A stretch of 64,000 nucleotides of DNA from Macrosoma leucophasiata (lineage: Eukaryota; Arthropoda; Insecta; Lepidoptera; Hedylidae): contig JAWQUS010000016.1 of the NCBI GenBank assembly GCA_036365455.1, positions 10,687,001-10,751,000 of the forward strand, read 5' to 3'. Positions 1 to 11,219 of this stretch are shown one piece after another. The notes under the pieces were generated by a model that saw only the letters and a list, made by a program, of their open reading frames with translations, searched no databases and was not told the DNA's origin. Within the stretch, counting starts at the first letter, position 1. Every line of letters begins with the position of its first letter. Position numbers and translations under genes: made by a program.

Positions 1-48
1 GACGCAATGTTCCAAATGTTCCGAATGTTCCAAATGATGCATAAAATC

Positions 49-121
49 ATTCGGCACAGTTTAGTGTTTCAGATGCTAATGTATGGAACATTAGCATCTG
101 AAACACTAAACTGTGCCGAAT
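49..121. repeat. Perfect hairpin, 33-bp arms
   Basis: Positions 49-81 and 89-121 are exact reverse complements, separated by the 7-base spacer tatggaa. No mismatch is seen across the 33 bp, so the structure is young or maintained. Nothing else in the window matches the arm sequence, so it does not look like one copy of a local MITE family. It could have arisen by template switching, or it could be a small-RNA hairpin. The sequence alone does not decide. Confidence 0.85.
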
Positions 122-1718
122 CATATTTAAAAAAATCTACATATGTAACTATACAAATATCGATATGGACCATAAAAAAATATCGATATTGTATATATCA
201 CAACACTAGTGAAGATTTTCGTTTTAGTTCAATTTAATAATTATTAAAGGGTTTTTAGGGTAACGGTGGTATTAAATATCTGTAACTATACCTCCTCGAT
301 TTACTGGAGGTCTTACTTTTCATTTTACGTGTTAAAATAACACAAAACGGCATTTTTACCCAGAGATGTGTTGTTCTAAGCTGTCTACACGACACTACGA
401 GCGGCGAACGAATGGTTCGGCCGAACTGTGTCTGTTCAGGCATAGTTGTGGTGCGCTTGCCACGCCCACATTACCATTCCATCTTTATTTATCTATTCCG
501 TGGGGCCAAATGTCAGCTTCCTACGACCAATAACTTCGGTTCTACGTTATCTATTAGTCACTTAGTCACTCACTCAACCTATCAGTAAGGAACGGAAGAA
601 CTTTAGAGAGATTTTTTAAATTGATGAATATAGGTAATATTAAATTAAAAAAAATCTTTGTATCATTAATTTGCTTAAAGCGTTACGTACTTGAGTTAAC
701 TCTACAATAGGTAGGTACTATAGATTGTTTAGATAAACCGAAATATTACTGTATACTCTCTGACGTACCTAACGTTAGTTTTCTACATTGATAGAATATG
801 TGAAAAATATGTTTGAAAACGTAGATATGGGTAGGTAAACACCGAGCATATTTTAATATTCCAGTATGCTATGCGAAAGGCTAAGAATCCCTTTCCAAGT
901 ATCGTAAAACGTTCTCCCGGGAAAGCAATTTTGGGATTTATGTCCCATCCCGAAACTTTGTATGGTATCATACGCTCGGTTGGGCTAAGAAAATATCTAA
1001 AATGTCTTGTTGTTGCGCTTCTCGCACCGGGATCATTTTGAGTCGGAAACCAATTCACTATTCAACATGACTGATCCAACATTCTTCTACATACGGTTCC
1101 CTAAAATCATTGATGTAGATAAGTACATTTTGTAATTGTTGATCCCAATTGATTAAAAGTTTTATTTTAATTTGTAACAAACAAAATTATTAAAACATGC
1201 CAAAAAATGCACAACATACTTTTATCTATCTATAGGTATCTATTCTATCTATACCTACTTAATATAAAACAAAAGTCCCCCGCGGCGTCTTTGTGTTCAC
1301 GAAAAACTACTGCATGGATATTTATAGGTATATATTATATAACAAAGTTCCAAGAAGTATCTGTACGCGATAAACTTAAATATTACAGTACTGATTTATT
1401 TATTTAAACTTTCTTGCACAAATTGGTACATGTGGCGGACTTAATGCTAAAAATCATTCTCTACCAGTCAACCTTTGGGTAGTGGTGAGAATTGTACTGA
1501 GGTGCAGTGAGAGAAGAAGAAAAACAAAGAGAAATAAAAAATAAAAAAATACTAACATCAAAATTTCAAATAAATTCATACATGTTACAAGTTATAAATA
1601 AACGTACATACGAGAATAGCAAAAATAAATATATACATACATACAAATACATACTTAAATAAAAATATAAATATATTAATTATATAAACATAAACCTTAA
1701 ATAATACATAAATTTTGA
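122..1718. other. AT-rich stretch with no gene seen
   Basis: The open frames here are short and have no recognisable domain. Around 880-1060 there is text like the inner part of lepidopteran Helitron-type elements (a ctcccgggaaagcaatttt stretch), but no ends were found. The region 1500-1700 is an ata/aca-rich low-complexity tract. Confidence 0.5.
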
Positions 1719-1795
1719 TTGAGACATTCTTTCATTTGTTTTATTCATCATTCTATATAAGAATGATGAATAAAACAAATGAAAGAATGTCTCAA
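1719..1795. repeat. Perfect hairpin, 36-bp arms
   Basis: Positions 1719-1754 and 1760-1795 are exact reverse complements around the 5-base centre atata. It is the same kind of structure as the hairpin at 49-121, but with an unrelated arm sequence. It directly abuts the dead LINE C-terminus that starts near 1797. Confidence 0.85.
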
Positions 1796-1796
1796 G

Positions 1797-2245
1797 GCAA
1801 ACTCAAGAAAATTAAATGTTCAAGAAATGTTCTCGGAGCTTCCGTTTGAAGCTAAACTTACTGGAGGACTTTCTTATGTCAGCGGGGAGAGCGTTCCAGA
1901 GCTTTATTGTAGAAACTTCAAAGAAGGCATTTCAAGTAGGAGATTTTCAGAAGAACGAAGATTGATGTTGTGAGAATCGCCCAGAATATGAAAGTTTAAT
2001 TTAAGGTAATCGGGAGAGTTAGGATCGTTAATTAAGGAAAATAACATGCAAAGTAACCTGACATATCGTCGCTGTCGGATAGGAAGCCACCTTAACCGAG
2101 AGTGACATAGGGAAATGTGATCGAATTTACGTAAAACGAATACAGTTATTAAGTAAACGATCCAGTTTATTAAGAAGTTCCTAGGAAAGGTCCGGATAGC
2201 AGACATCGGCCTAGTCAATGATGGGCAACACGAGCGATTGTACAA
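1797..2245 (-). pseudogene. LINE reverse transcriptase C-terminus, decayed
   Basis: Read on the minus strand, 2245 to about 1904 gives a frame with a WLPIRQRR motif and then a DSHNINLRSSENLLLEMP-like stretch. A shift of frame near 1920 continues with FFEVSTIKLWNALPADIRKS and FSFKRKLREHFLN. This order (WLPI.RR, SHN.R.R, S.t...WN.LP..IR, FK..L...L) is the usual C-terminal tail of non-LTR retrotransposon reverse transcriptases of the CR1/jockey group. The frameshift, the missing RT core and the absence of a start show it is dead. The family assignment below the LINE level is a guess. Confidence 0.65.
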
Positions 2246-2552
2246 GTAACGTTTTAGTCATGAGTTATTTATCTTCTGTACCCGTAGTATCTTCCAAAAA
2301 AATGGTAACTAACCCTGCGGAAAGCTGTTCAGAACTATTGAGCCTTATCAAATTGAACACTCAGCATTTTATGCATATTAATATATTACACTATACAACT
2401 AAAATGAATAAAATTGATGATTATCTTAGAAGTTATCATTCAGACGCGTTGTTCACATCGATAATGGGACTTCCTTCATGTTTTTTTTTCACATTTATTG
2501 CAACGACGTTTGCCGGGTCAGCTTGTAGGTATATTAATAAATAAAAAACGCT
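2246..2552. other. Non-coding, possible Helitron 3' end
   Basis: No gene is seen. The sequence near 2500-2527 (gcaacgacgtttgccgggtcagct) resembles the 3' end of many lepidopteran Helitron-type elements, but the terminal CTAG is not intact. No matching 5' end was found. Confidence 0.35.
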
Positions 2553-2558
2553 TTTATT
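2553..2558 (-). promoter_or_regulatory. Polyadenylation signal of the alkaline phosphatase
   Basis: AATAAA on the minus strand, about 115 bp beyond the stop codon of the alkaline phosphatase gene. Confidence 0.55.
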
Positions 2559-2673
2559 TTGATACAAATATAATATACAAAATTATGGTTATGATTATCA
2601 AATAGAAACAATTGAAGGTTGCTTAGGAGTATCAAGCGGTCATAATAATTTGGAATTTTCAGAGATTTCAGGA

Positions 2674-5600
2674 TTATGGAGTTTTGATATCGCATAGATC
2701 TTTGCTGGGGCCGATGCAGCCTGCATACGCTATACGGTGCGGCACCTGACTCTGCTCATATAGCCCGGACATCATATCATGTTGTACTCCCCATGCGAAC
2801 ACAGCCACGTCATCTCCGCCGTGTGCTTCTTTAACCAACGGAACATCTACATGCGTCCTCCAAGATAGTTTATCTGTACAAACAATATAAAAAAGACACA
2901 TTTATATTATCATACAAATTATAATTGTACTATTTATTTTTCGCAATAACACATGCGAGTAAACCTTAGAAATTAAAATTCACCAACCCAAAAATCTAGA
3001 TCTAGATAGCTATCTAGATCTAGATTATCACTAATTACGTTCTTATCGTTCTCTGTTTAGTTCACTAAAATATAAAATAACTTACGATAATTTTTATCTT
3101 GAGTGACATCAACTCTCTTTCCATTTTCTTGAGGCCGAAAACCAGGTCCATTTGCATAAGACAGTGTCATGTATGGTACACTATCATTGTCTTTCTCATC
3201 AGAGGTACCAAGTATATCACTTCCACGGTGGGTGTATCCATTTAAAGTCATACCATGGGCATGGTCAGCAGTCACAACGACTAACGTATCGTTTTCTGGT
3301 AGTAATTCAGTGGCTCGTTTTACAGCTTTACTCAGCTCTATAGCTTCATCTAAAGCTATTTGTACTTTATTCTTATGGTGTGCCATATCTATGTGACCGC
3401 CTTCTACGAAAAGGAAAAAACCCTTTTTGTTACGTCGCAAAGATTTAATAGCGACTTCAGTAAGTTGAGTTAAGGTAGGTTTATTTGTATGGTTAGCTTC
3501 CATATGATATTGCAGGTGACTACTTTCAAATAAACCTAAAAGGTATTCGGGTTGAGCGGCTGCAGCTTTCTTCAGCTGGTCAAGGTTCCATACATATTGG
3601 TGACTCGCATTGCGTGATTTTTTATCCTCTTTCCAATCTTTGATTAAGTTTTTACCATCTATTCTCTTTCCTCGACAACCCTCTTCGTCAAAATTTGAAC
3701 ATGGAATGAATTCGCGTCGGCCACCGCCTAAAATGACCTGGAATTTTTGAACAGCTATTTAAGAATATAAGAATAAGCAAACTAAGTGGGCTGCCCTCAC
3801 TTCTGACTTGCCTTTAATGGCCGGTCAGACTAAGGCGCTAGAGGTACAAAAATTTAGATAATAGGTATAAATTTCTGAAAGAGCCATACATTCGGGAATT
3901 AAAGTGACTGATGGTGTAATAAATAGCGGGTAAGCCCACTCCCAGCTTGAGATCACTCACTTGCGATGGTGAAATCAGTGTAAACCTCTCCAGCCTCTCA
4001 GGCTAGGGTTGCCTCCCGACGAGCATCAAGTTGCCTTTTTTAGGACGGACTTGTAGCCGGCACGTCTAGAGACGACACTAATCTATTTCACCGGGCAATC
4101 GGCGAGCGCAGAAAGCGCTCCAGCCTAAATTAGGATGCTTAAGCAATTTACCTTAAAATCTTTTCCTGGTTGAGTGTGCACTAGTTGTTTTGCAATATCA
4201 TGGCATTTAGGGATGTGTTTATGATGATTCAGAAAATATTCAGCAATATCAGCATCGCTCTCCCATTCGCGATCGGCGGTCCTAGCATAAAGGCCAGAAG
4301 GTGACGCATGTGTGACACGTGTCGTTGTTACTAAACCTGCATACAAATATTTTTGATTACTTACCTACAGAAACTTGAATACCAATTTATCAGAAATATC
4401 ACAAACATTAGTTCATTTAGTTCATGCATGCAGATATGAACGTAATGTAATCTAGACAGGAACGTGATGTAATAAATATACAGTACCTATCCAGCAATAT
4501 ATATTGCACATCAACCTTAGGAGGCTTTGGCTTACTTTCTTTCGGTCTGTAGAGCGTTATCTCTTTCGCAACGTATCTATGTGACGTTTTTTGATCATTT
4601 TGAACAAGTTTTGACTAATACTGGGTTATCAGTGCTTACGCAGGCAGTATGCAGCAGAGATCGTCATCTCTCTACGCAGTCGAAACTAGGCGATTTGTAT
4701 TTCTTAGGCTCGATGTGCAATGTTTCTTGTTGGGTACTGTACATGCATATTTGTATTGATGAGATCTAAAGCCATTTGATAATGTCTTAATTTAGCGTGT
4801 ATAGTCAAAATGCACACTGGATGGTTTCATTAGTTATTAGATTATTAAGTATGGGAATCATTGAGGGCGATATACTCGTAAGTAAAAAATAATGTTTTTA
4901 GACATACCAAAACCAAAGAATTTACAAGAAAAACATACCAGCGTCACGGCCATCAGCAAGTGCCCATGCAGCTATTGATTCAAGTCGAGCAGACGGTTCA
5001 AGTGAAGCTGTGCAGTCTTGACGAGGTACAGTTGCTGTCACTCCAATCACTCCATAGTTTGTTTTTACTCCACACAGATAAGCTGTAGCTGTACACGCTG
5101 AGTCTGGTATTTGTTGATTTACACAGTACGTCTGAAATGATTTAGCACAATCAATAAGCTACTACAACCTACAATATTTTTTACGTCGAAAATTTCTGTT
5201 CTAACTATCATTATCGTTTTATTCATTATTTTTTTAATGTATTTCTATAGGTGTACTACCTGTACGTGTATGTGCAGGTATACATATTTGTTACAAAATG
5301 ATATAAAACGTTTGAATTTCATTTATTTTTCAACAGGCCAATTCAAAAACTACAGGAAATTATACCAAATGAGATATCAAATCATTCAAAATATTACTTA
5401 CTAGCTGTGCCCGCGACTTCGTCTACGTGAGAAAAAATATGATTGTTCAGTATCTACCCGGACGAAGTCGTGGGCGCAGCTAGTATAAAAGTAGCGTAAG
5501 TTACTCCTTATTACATCAGCTATCTGCCAGTGAAAGTCCCGTCAAAATCGGAGACACTCAAATTCTATGCATTTTTAAGTAGTTATGTATGTATGTATGG

Positions 5601-7245
5601 TTGTATGGAGATAAAAGCAACTCAAGTTACTCCTTATCACATGAGCTATCTGCCAGTGAAAGTCCCGTCAAAATCGGAGACACTCCAAATCTTTTTATTT
5701 GTATTTAGGTATGTATGTATGTATGTATGGATATAGAAGGTAGCCTGTTACTCCTTGTTACATAAGCTACCTACCCATGGAAGTCCCGTCAAAGTCGGAT
5801 ACACTACAATTCTACTTATTTGTTTGTTAGTATGTATAGATGTATGGAGATAAAAGTAGCCTAAGTTACTCCTTATCACATCAGCTATCTGCCAGTGAAA
5901 GTCCCGTCAAAATCGGTCAAGCCGTTCCCAATATTAGTCCCGCCAAACAGACAGACAAACAGACAAAAATTGTAAATAATATTGTTTTGGTATATGTACC
6001 GTGTATACATACATATGCGTTTAGTAAAAAGCGATTATTTTTATATTACAAATAGACACTCCAATATTATTTATTTGTACTTAGATAGATTTATTATGTA
6101 AGCTACAATACAACATAAGACCTAAAAATTCTGTGAAAATTTTAAGCGTCTACATTATAGCGGTAACAGAAATACATAATTGTTTTATATTATTTCGCAT
6201 TAACACATGCTTGTGAAAAGTGAAAATGTTAGCTTTCTAGCTATCACTATTTATGAGATACAGCCTGGTGAGAGACAGACGGACGGACGGACAGACAAAA
6301 AGACAGCGGAGGATTAGTTATCCGTAGGGTCCGTTTTTACCTATTAGGTACGAAACTCCCAATAAGATAGAATTAAGATACAGAATAGCTTAAAAATATT
6401 CGATACGATTCTTTAAATTGACATTACTTTTTTATTTCTGAACCGATTCACATGAAACAAACACTAAGTGTTAAGTGAAACTTACCACAATACATTAATG
6501 AAAACCGCAAATCGAATAAGCCGTTTCTGATATTAGCGTGCACAAACACACAGACAAACAGACATTTTTCCGGGATAAAAAGTGCTCAGTATTGTGCGCC
6601 AAAGGTTAACGTTTAAACATACCAAGTTTCATTGTAATCGGACTTATAGTTTTTATGTGATACTTGAACAAACAGACAGACAGACAGACAAAAAAAATTC
6701 TAATCACATATTTGTGTTCGGTATCGATCTAATAACATCCCCTGGTATTTATTTTTTCAATATTTTTAATGTACAGAATTTACACTTCTACAGATTTATT
6801 ATAAGTATAGATTATCAGACCTGGCTTTCGCAGCATCTGCCTCTTTTCACTGAATTACCAAGGCAGTTAGAAAAATTTTGAAGTACTTGTAGCAAAGATT
6901 TTGTTCACACACCTTAACCAAACCAGTGGTCGGGAATTTCTCGAAGGATAGTTGTGCTTCTTCTCCAGTCTTATTATCGCGTTGTCCCAGTAGAATGCGA
7001 GCTGCAGCCAACGTAGGTATAGACATGCCGTCACCCAGGAAGAAAACTATGTTGCGTGCCTTCTTATTACTAGGTTTTACGTATTGCTTGCGAGCCTTAA
7101 TAGCCTCCTGTGCTTGTTTTATCCAGTATTGCGCAGTACATTCGTCACCTGAGACTGAGAATTCCGGCAGTATGGGATGATAGCTATCTGGTACGACATA
7201 GTCGACAGATAATGTCATTAATAGTGTGCTTAAAGTTAAGTGCAT
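2674..7245 (-). CDS. Alkaline phosphatase, soluble-type, five exons
   Basis: Exons on the minus strand are 7245-6913, 5131-4939, 4336-4152, 3737-3086 and 2873-2674. All introns are GT-AG and the junction phases agree. The joined frame is 1563 nt, 520 residues plus stop. The first ATG opens a short hydrophobic signal peptide ([12 protein letters not shown]). Family marks in order: FLGDGMS with metal ligand D72; PDSACTATA with the catalytic serine S122; VTHASP with H185; [10 protein letters not shown] (E349, D354, H358); VTADHAHG (D395, H396); and EAHGGDD (H472). The spacing equals that of animal alkaline phosphatases, so it should hydrolyse phosphomonoesters using two zinc ions and one magnesium ion. 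The protein ends [13 protein letters not shown] with no hydrophobic GPI-attachment tail. It therefore looks secreted or soluble, like the soluble midgut paralogue known in silk moths, not membrane-anchored. A missed alternative last exon could change that. Intron 1 is largely a Helitron. Confidence 0.95.
3945..4131. repeat. Dispersed repeat in alkaline phosphatase intron 3
   Basis: It shares a core (gagacg.cactagtctacttcaccgggcaat..gcgagcgcagaa.gcgctccagcctaaat) with 20150-20240. The wider text (aagcccactcccagcttgagatc, gttgcctcccgacgagcatc) looks like the degenerate 3' region of a LINE. The family is not identified. Confidence 0.6.
4505..4752. repeat. Dispersed ~240-bp repeat, copy 1 of 3
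   Basis: Related to 16082-16505 and 31288-31488. Shared words include tctgtagagcgttatctctttcgca near the left side, then gcttacg.aggcagt.tgcagcagagat, gtcgaaact.g.cgatt and cgatgtgcaat. The left half contains gagcgttat and the right half the near inverse ataacgctc in copy 3, so a weak fold-back is possible. It lies in alkaline phosphatase intron 2. No coding capacity is seen. Confidence 0.7.
5401..6811 (-). mobile_element. Helitron-like element (non-autonomous), 1.4 kb
   Basis: On the minus strand it starts TCTATACTTATAATAAATC and ends in ...GCGGGCACAGCTAG. It sits exactly between a flanking A (5400) and T (6812), the Helitron insertion rule. A hairpin near the 3' end is made by gacgaagtcg on both arms (5415-5485). 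The interior (5490-5930) holds about four tandem units of roughly 120 bp, each with gccagtgaaagtcccgtcaaa.tcgg followed by a gtatgtatgt run. Then come cagacagacagac tracts. No Rep/helicase frame is present. It is closely related to 20596-22129 and 10421-11219. It fills most of alkaline phosphatase intron 1. Confidence 0.8.
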
Positions 7246-7900
7246 GGTAGATTGCCCTGCTGCTGTTGACTGTCTGCGATGGTTTCCTATAAGAGATATA
7301 TTAATATTTAATACAATAATACGTTTGTATTTTAACGCTATAAGTCTGTTTATTTGTCGCGCTTTGTCTTTGGCTAGAAACTTTGCTGAAATATCGCCAA
7401 GATACTGCTACACGTGTTCCTTCAACAACTTCATTGACGATTGTTGCTGGTAAAAAAAACTAATAACACCAAAATAATAATAAATACACGGGCTTATATC
7501 AGATATATCTATTGCAAATTTTTAGACAATGGCATAAGTATTTCGAACTATTAGTCAGAAATTGAGAATAGAAAATTATTTCGTAGGGAATCACATTATG
7601 AAGGTAAAATAACTCAGAGACACTGCATTTTAACGTCTGGTTTTGTGTAGATGTATAAAAAAATCATGTTACTTGTAGTAGTTTTCTGCATGTATTTGTG
7701 GAGCTCCAGAGAGAGAGGGTCTCTCACCTTAAGACCTAATGTAGCCTTACCAGTGAGCAGTTTCACCCAATCTGCCACTCATCTAGTGCTATACCAAACG
7801 GCAACTACCTATCCCATAAATTAAATATGTAAGCTATATTAAGCTGCCCAACTTAACATGTCCTTGAATTAAATTTATTTTAAATTGAATTTATTGAAAA
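7246..7900. other. Upstream region of the alkaline phosphatase
   Basis: This holds the 5' flank and presumably the 5' UTR and promoter of the minus-strand gene. No clear TATA box or start site could be fixed. No other gene is seen. Confidence 0.4.
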
Positions 7901-7904
7901 TGTT

Positions 7905-7998
7905 TACATCTTGTGATTGAATTCCAGTGTAGGCACCGCCGCATTACCTAATCTATCTGTCATCAAATGGTAGTTCATCACTATCCTGGTCCAGTTAG
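7905..7998 (-). repeat. Left part of a split ~290-bp poly(A) repeat
   Basis: Text such as gtaggcaccgccgcattacc and aaatggtag.gttca.cactatc.tg places this in the same family as 20878-21168. The other half resumes at 9767. The RTE LINE between them inserted into this copy. Confidence 0.75.
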
Positions 7999-8006
7999 AT
8001 GGTAAT

Positions 8007-9758
8007 CATCATCATCATATCAGCCATAAGACGTCCACTGCTGAACATAGGCCTCCCCCAAGGACCTCCATGCCGACCGATCGGAAGCGACGTGCATCCA
8101 GCGGGTACCTGCAGCCTTGATCAGGTCGTCGGTCCATCTTGCAGGTGGACGTCCTACGCTGCGTTTGCCGATACGTGGTCTCCACTCGAGAACCTTTCTG
8201 CCCCAGCGGCTATCGGTTCTCCGAGCTATGTGCCCTGCCCATTGCCACTTCAGCTTGGAAATCTGCTTGGCTATGTCAGCGACTTTCGTTCGCCTACGGA
8301 TCTCCTCATTTCTGATTCGATCCAGTAGGGAAACGCCGAGCATAGCCCTTTCCATTGACCGCTGAGTGACTTGGAGCTTTCGTACGAGACCCATAGTGAG
8401 AGACCACGTCTCGGCACCGTAGGTCATCACCGGTAAAACGCACTGGTTAAAGACTTTCGTCTTCAAGGACTGCGGGATGTTTGACGAGAAAACGCTCCTT
8501 AACTTCCCGAACGCTGCCCAGCCGAGTTGGATTCGGCGAATGACCTCTTTCTCGAAGTTCGACCTGCCTAGTTGTATGGTGTGTCCTAAATAGACATATT
8601 CGTCGACAACTTCGAGGATCGAGTTCCCAACGGATACTGGAGTGGGCGATACAAGGTTATTAAACATGACCTTGGTCTTATCCATGTTCATTTTAAGGCC
8701 CACTCTTTGGGACACTCGATTGAGGTCTTCGAGCATTGTGCTGAGATCTTCCAGCGACTCTGCCATGACTATAATATCGTCGGCAAACCGAAGGTGAGTG
8801 ATGTATTCGCCGTTGACATTGATGCCTAGTCCTTGCCATTCCAGGAGCTTGAAGGCGTCTTCCATTGCATTGGTGAAGAGCAGGGGTGAAATGACATCTC
8901 CCTGTCTTACTCCCCTCTGCAAAGGAATCGCCCTCGTGCATTGGTCCTGTACTCGGACTGACATGGTGGCGTTTTTATACAGACACTTCAACACTTCGAT
9001 ATACCGATAGTCAATGTGGCAACGCTGTAAAGACTGCAGCACAGCCCATGTTTCAACCGAATCAAAGGCTTTCTCATAGTCCACGAACGCTAAGCATAAT
9101 GGCCGGTTATACTCCTCGGACTTCTGTATAACCTGCCGCAGCGTGTGTATGTGGTCTATGGTACTATAGCCTTTTCGGAAACCGGCTTGTTCGGGAGGCT
9201 GGAAGTCATCAAACCTGCGAGCGAGACGGTTCGTGATCACCCTCGAAAACAGCTTGTAGACATGGCTCAGAAGCGAGATGGGTCTATAGTTCTTCAATAG
9301 GGCTTTATCACCTTTTTTGAAGAAAAGCACCACCACGCCTCTGTTCCATGCTTCTGGCGTAGTACCTTCGAATAGGACGGAATTAAAGAGCTTCTGAAGG
9401 ACTTTCAGTAACGGTGATCCACCCGCTTGCAGAAGCTCTGTAGTGATTCCGTCCTCTCCAGGCGCCTTGTTGTTCTTAAGCTGTTTGAGGGCCATCCTAA
9501 TCTCGTACAGGCTGATGTCCGGGATATCTTCGGTATAGTGTCGGGTTAATTTGGCTCTCGGGTCTCTAACCAAATCAGAGGCAGGTTGTGCGACCGAGGT
9601 ATATAACTGCCCATAGAACCTCTCGATCTCCCGCAATACCTCAGGCTTAGTCGACGCTAAACTGCCGTCCTCTGTCTTCAGCTGCATCAGCCGGCTCTGT
9701 CCAATAGACAGATCCCTTGCAAACACTTTGGAGCCCTTGTTTCTCTCTATCGTTGGTA
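8007..9758 (-). mobile_element. 5'-truncated RTE-clade LINE with target-site duplication
   Basis: The insert is bounded by the direct repeat ATGGTAAT at 7999-8006 and 9759-9766, which reads as an 8-bp target-site duplication. At the 3' end (low coordinates, minus strand) there is a short ATG tandem tail next to the conserved cagtggacgtcttatggc-type 3' text. This layout is typical of RTE-clade LINEs of insects. The 5' part, including the endonuclease, is missing, as expected for incomplete reverse transcription. The host sequence on both sides is one copy of the ~290-bp repeat. Confidence 0.9.
8020..9758 (-). CDS. RTE-type reverse transcriptase ORF, 5'-truncated
   Basis: An open frame runs from 9801 to 8020 (593 codons), but its first ~14 codons come from the repeat that the LINE interrupted. 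Real LINE coding begins near 9758. RT marks in order: RGVVVLFFKKGDK and NYRPISLLSHVYKL; QAGFRKGYSTIDHI; AFVDYEKAFDSV (first catalytic aspartate); LQRGVRQGDVISPLLF; and LRFADDIIV with the catalytic pair near residues 341-342. The C-terminal part (WQWAGHIARR, GRPPARWTDDL) is the usual tail of insect endonuclease-RT proteins. There are no stops or frameshifts in the RT. It lacks its own start and endonuclease, so it is probably not mobile by itself. Confidence 0.9.
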
Positions 9759-9766
9759 ATGGTAAT

Positions 9767-9890
9767 GTATGGCCCGTAATAACCATCACAGATAGGTACA
9801 TAACAAATTAGGTCTCAGGGGTGGTAACGCACCTGCATTTTGACCTCTGGTTTAAGAGTAGATATCTACAGGCTGTAGTCATTACTGAAA
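9767..9890 (-). repeat. Right part of the split ~290-bp poly(A) repeat
   Basis: It continues the family sequence after the LINE: ttaggtctcaggggtggtaacgc, then tgcattttgacctctggt. The element is degenerate at its poly(A) side. Confidence 0.7.
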
Positions 9891-10192
9891 ATTCATGAAA
9901 ATTGGGTTTTAAAAAAAAATTATGCAATAAATAGAAAGATTATATATAAGTTTTATAACAAAACTATTTTTAAAATGATTTTTTGCAATAATATATAAGT
10001 TATATAAAAATAAAAATAAGTTTTTGAATCCAGTACCGACGACACGCCGACAACTACCGAACTAACCCGAGTGCATGTGACGTCATAATGTTAGTGTCCA
10101 CTCATAGCAGTTGACACAGAGACCATACGTACAATGTTTAGATCTAATTTATTCTGTTGACATTGTTATAAAAACACAAATTTATATTGAAA

Positions 10193-10383
10193 ATGTCGAA
10201 TCTTAAAAGTTATCGTTCTTGTTTTGTACCATTATGTACGAATACTACAAAAACAACTCCTGGTAAAAAGTTTTAAAATGTTCCCCAAGATGAAAAACGT
10301 CGAAATAAATGGTTTCAAGCAGTGCACCGTGATAATCCAAAAACAAAATCGATTATTTTTTGTTGTGAAGATCATTTCGATGT
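10193..10383 (+). pseudogene. THAP zinc-finger exon with in-frame stop
   Basis: From the ATG at 10193 the frame gives MSNLKSYRSCFVPLC, then TTPGKKF, a TAA stop at 10274-10276, then NVPQDEKRRNKWFQAV and SIIFCCEDHFD. It is followed at once by a consensus splice donor (GTAAGT, 10384). The pattern C..C, W, C..H with a terminal HF is the C2CH THAP domain. The stop falls just before the conserved VP step, so the protein cannot be made as read. THAP domains occur in host regulators and in P-element-type transposases. The surrounding inverted repeats favour the transposon origin. Confidence 0.7.
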
Positions 10384-10420
10384 AAGTACGAGTATTTCAT
10401 AACATTATTTTTATTACTTA

Positions 10421-11219
10421 CTAGCTGTGCCCGCGACTTCGTCCACGTGAGAAAAAATATGATTATTTAGTATCTACCCGGACGAAGTCGTTGCCGCAAC
10501 TAGTATAAAAGTAGCCTAAGTTACTCCTTATTACATCAGCTATCTGCCAGTGAAAGTCCCGTCAAAATCGGAGACACTCAAATTCTATTTATTTGTATGT
10601 AGGTATGTATGTATGGTTGTATGAAGATAAAAGTAGCCAAAGCAACTCCTAATATTACATCAGCTACCTACCCGTGGAAGTCCCGTCAAAGTCGGATACA
10701 CTCCAATTCTATTTATTTGTATGTAGGTATGTATGGATGTATGGAGATAAAAGTAGCCTAAGTTACTCCTTATTACATCAGCTACTTACCCGTGGAAGTC
10801 CAGTCAAAGTCGGATACACTCCAATTCTACTTATTTGTATGTAGGTATGTATGGATGTATGGAAATAAAAGTTACTCCTTATTACATCAGCTACCTACCC
10901 AAGGAAGTACCGTCAAAGTCGGATACACTCCAATTCTACTTATTTTTATGTAGGTATTTATGTATGTATGGATGTACGGAGATAAAAGTAGCGTAAGTTA
11001 CTCCTTATCGCATCAGCTATCTGCCAGAGAAAGTCTCGTCAAAATCGGTCCAGCCGTTCCCAAGATTAGCTCCGCCAAACAGACAGACGGACAAAAATAG
11101 TAAAAAATGTTGTTTTGGTATATGTACCGTGAATACATATATATGCATTTAGTAAAAAGCGGTTATTTTAATATTACAAACAGACACTCCAATTTTATTT
11201 ATTTGTATAGATGTATAGA
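10421..11219 (-). mobile_element. Helitron-like element, 0.8 kb
   Basis: It has the same ends as 5401-6811. On the minus strand TCTATAC begins at 11219 and GCGGGCACAGCTAG ends at 10421, with flanking A (10420) and T (11220). It holds five or so tandem units of about 120 bp with aagtc.cgtcaaagtcggatacactcc and gtatgtatggatgtatgga. The cagacaga segment is short. It lacks the ~600-bp inner block that the 5401 copy has. It split the THAP element. Confidence 0.8.

Noticed and set aside
5930..6700. CRISPR-like array (regular units and cagacaga repeats)
   Set aside because: The units are ~120 bp tandem repeats inside Helitron-like elements in a eukaryotic genome. There are no short repeats with unique spacers.
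7999..8365. Two plus-strand frames of 82-109 codons
   Set aside because: They are antisense shadows of the C-terminal part of the RTE reverse transcriptase.
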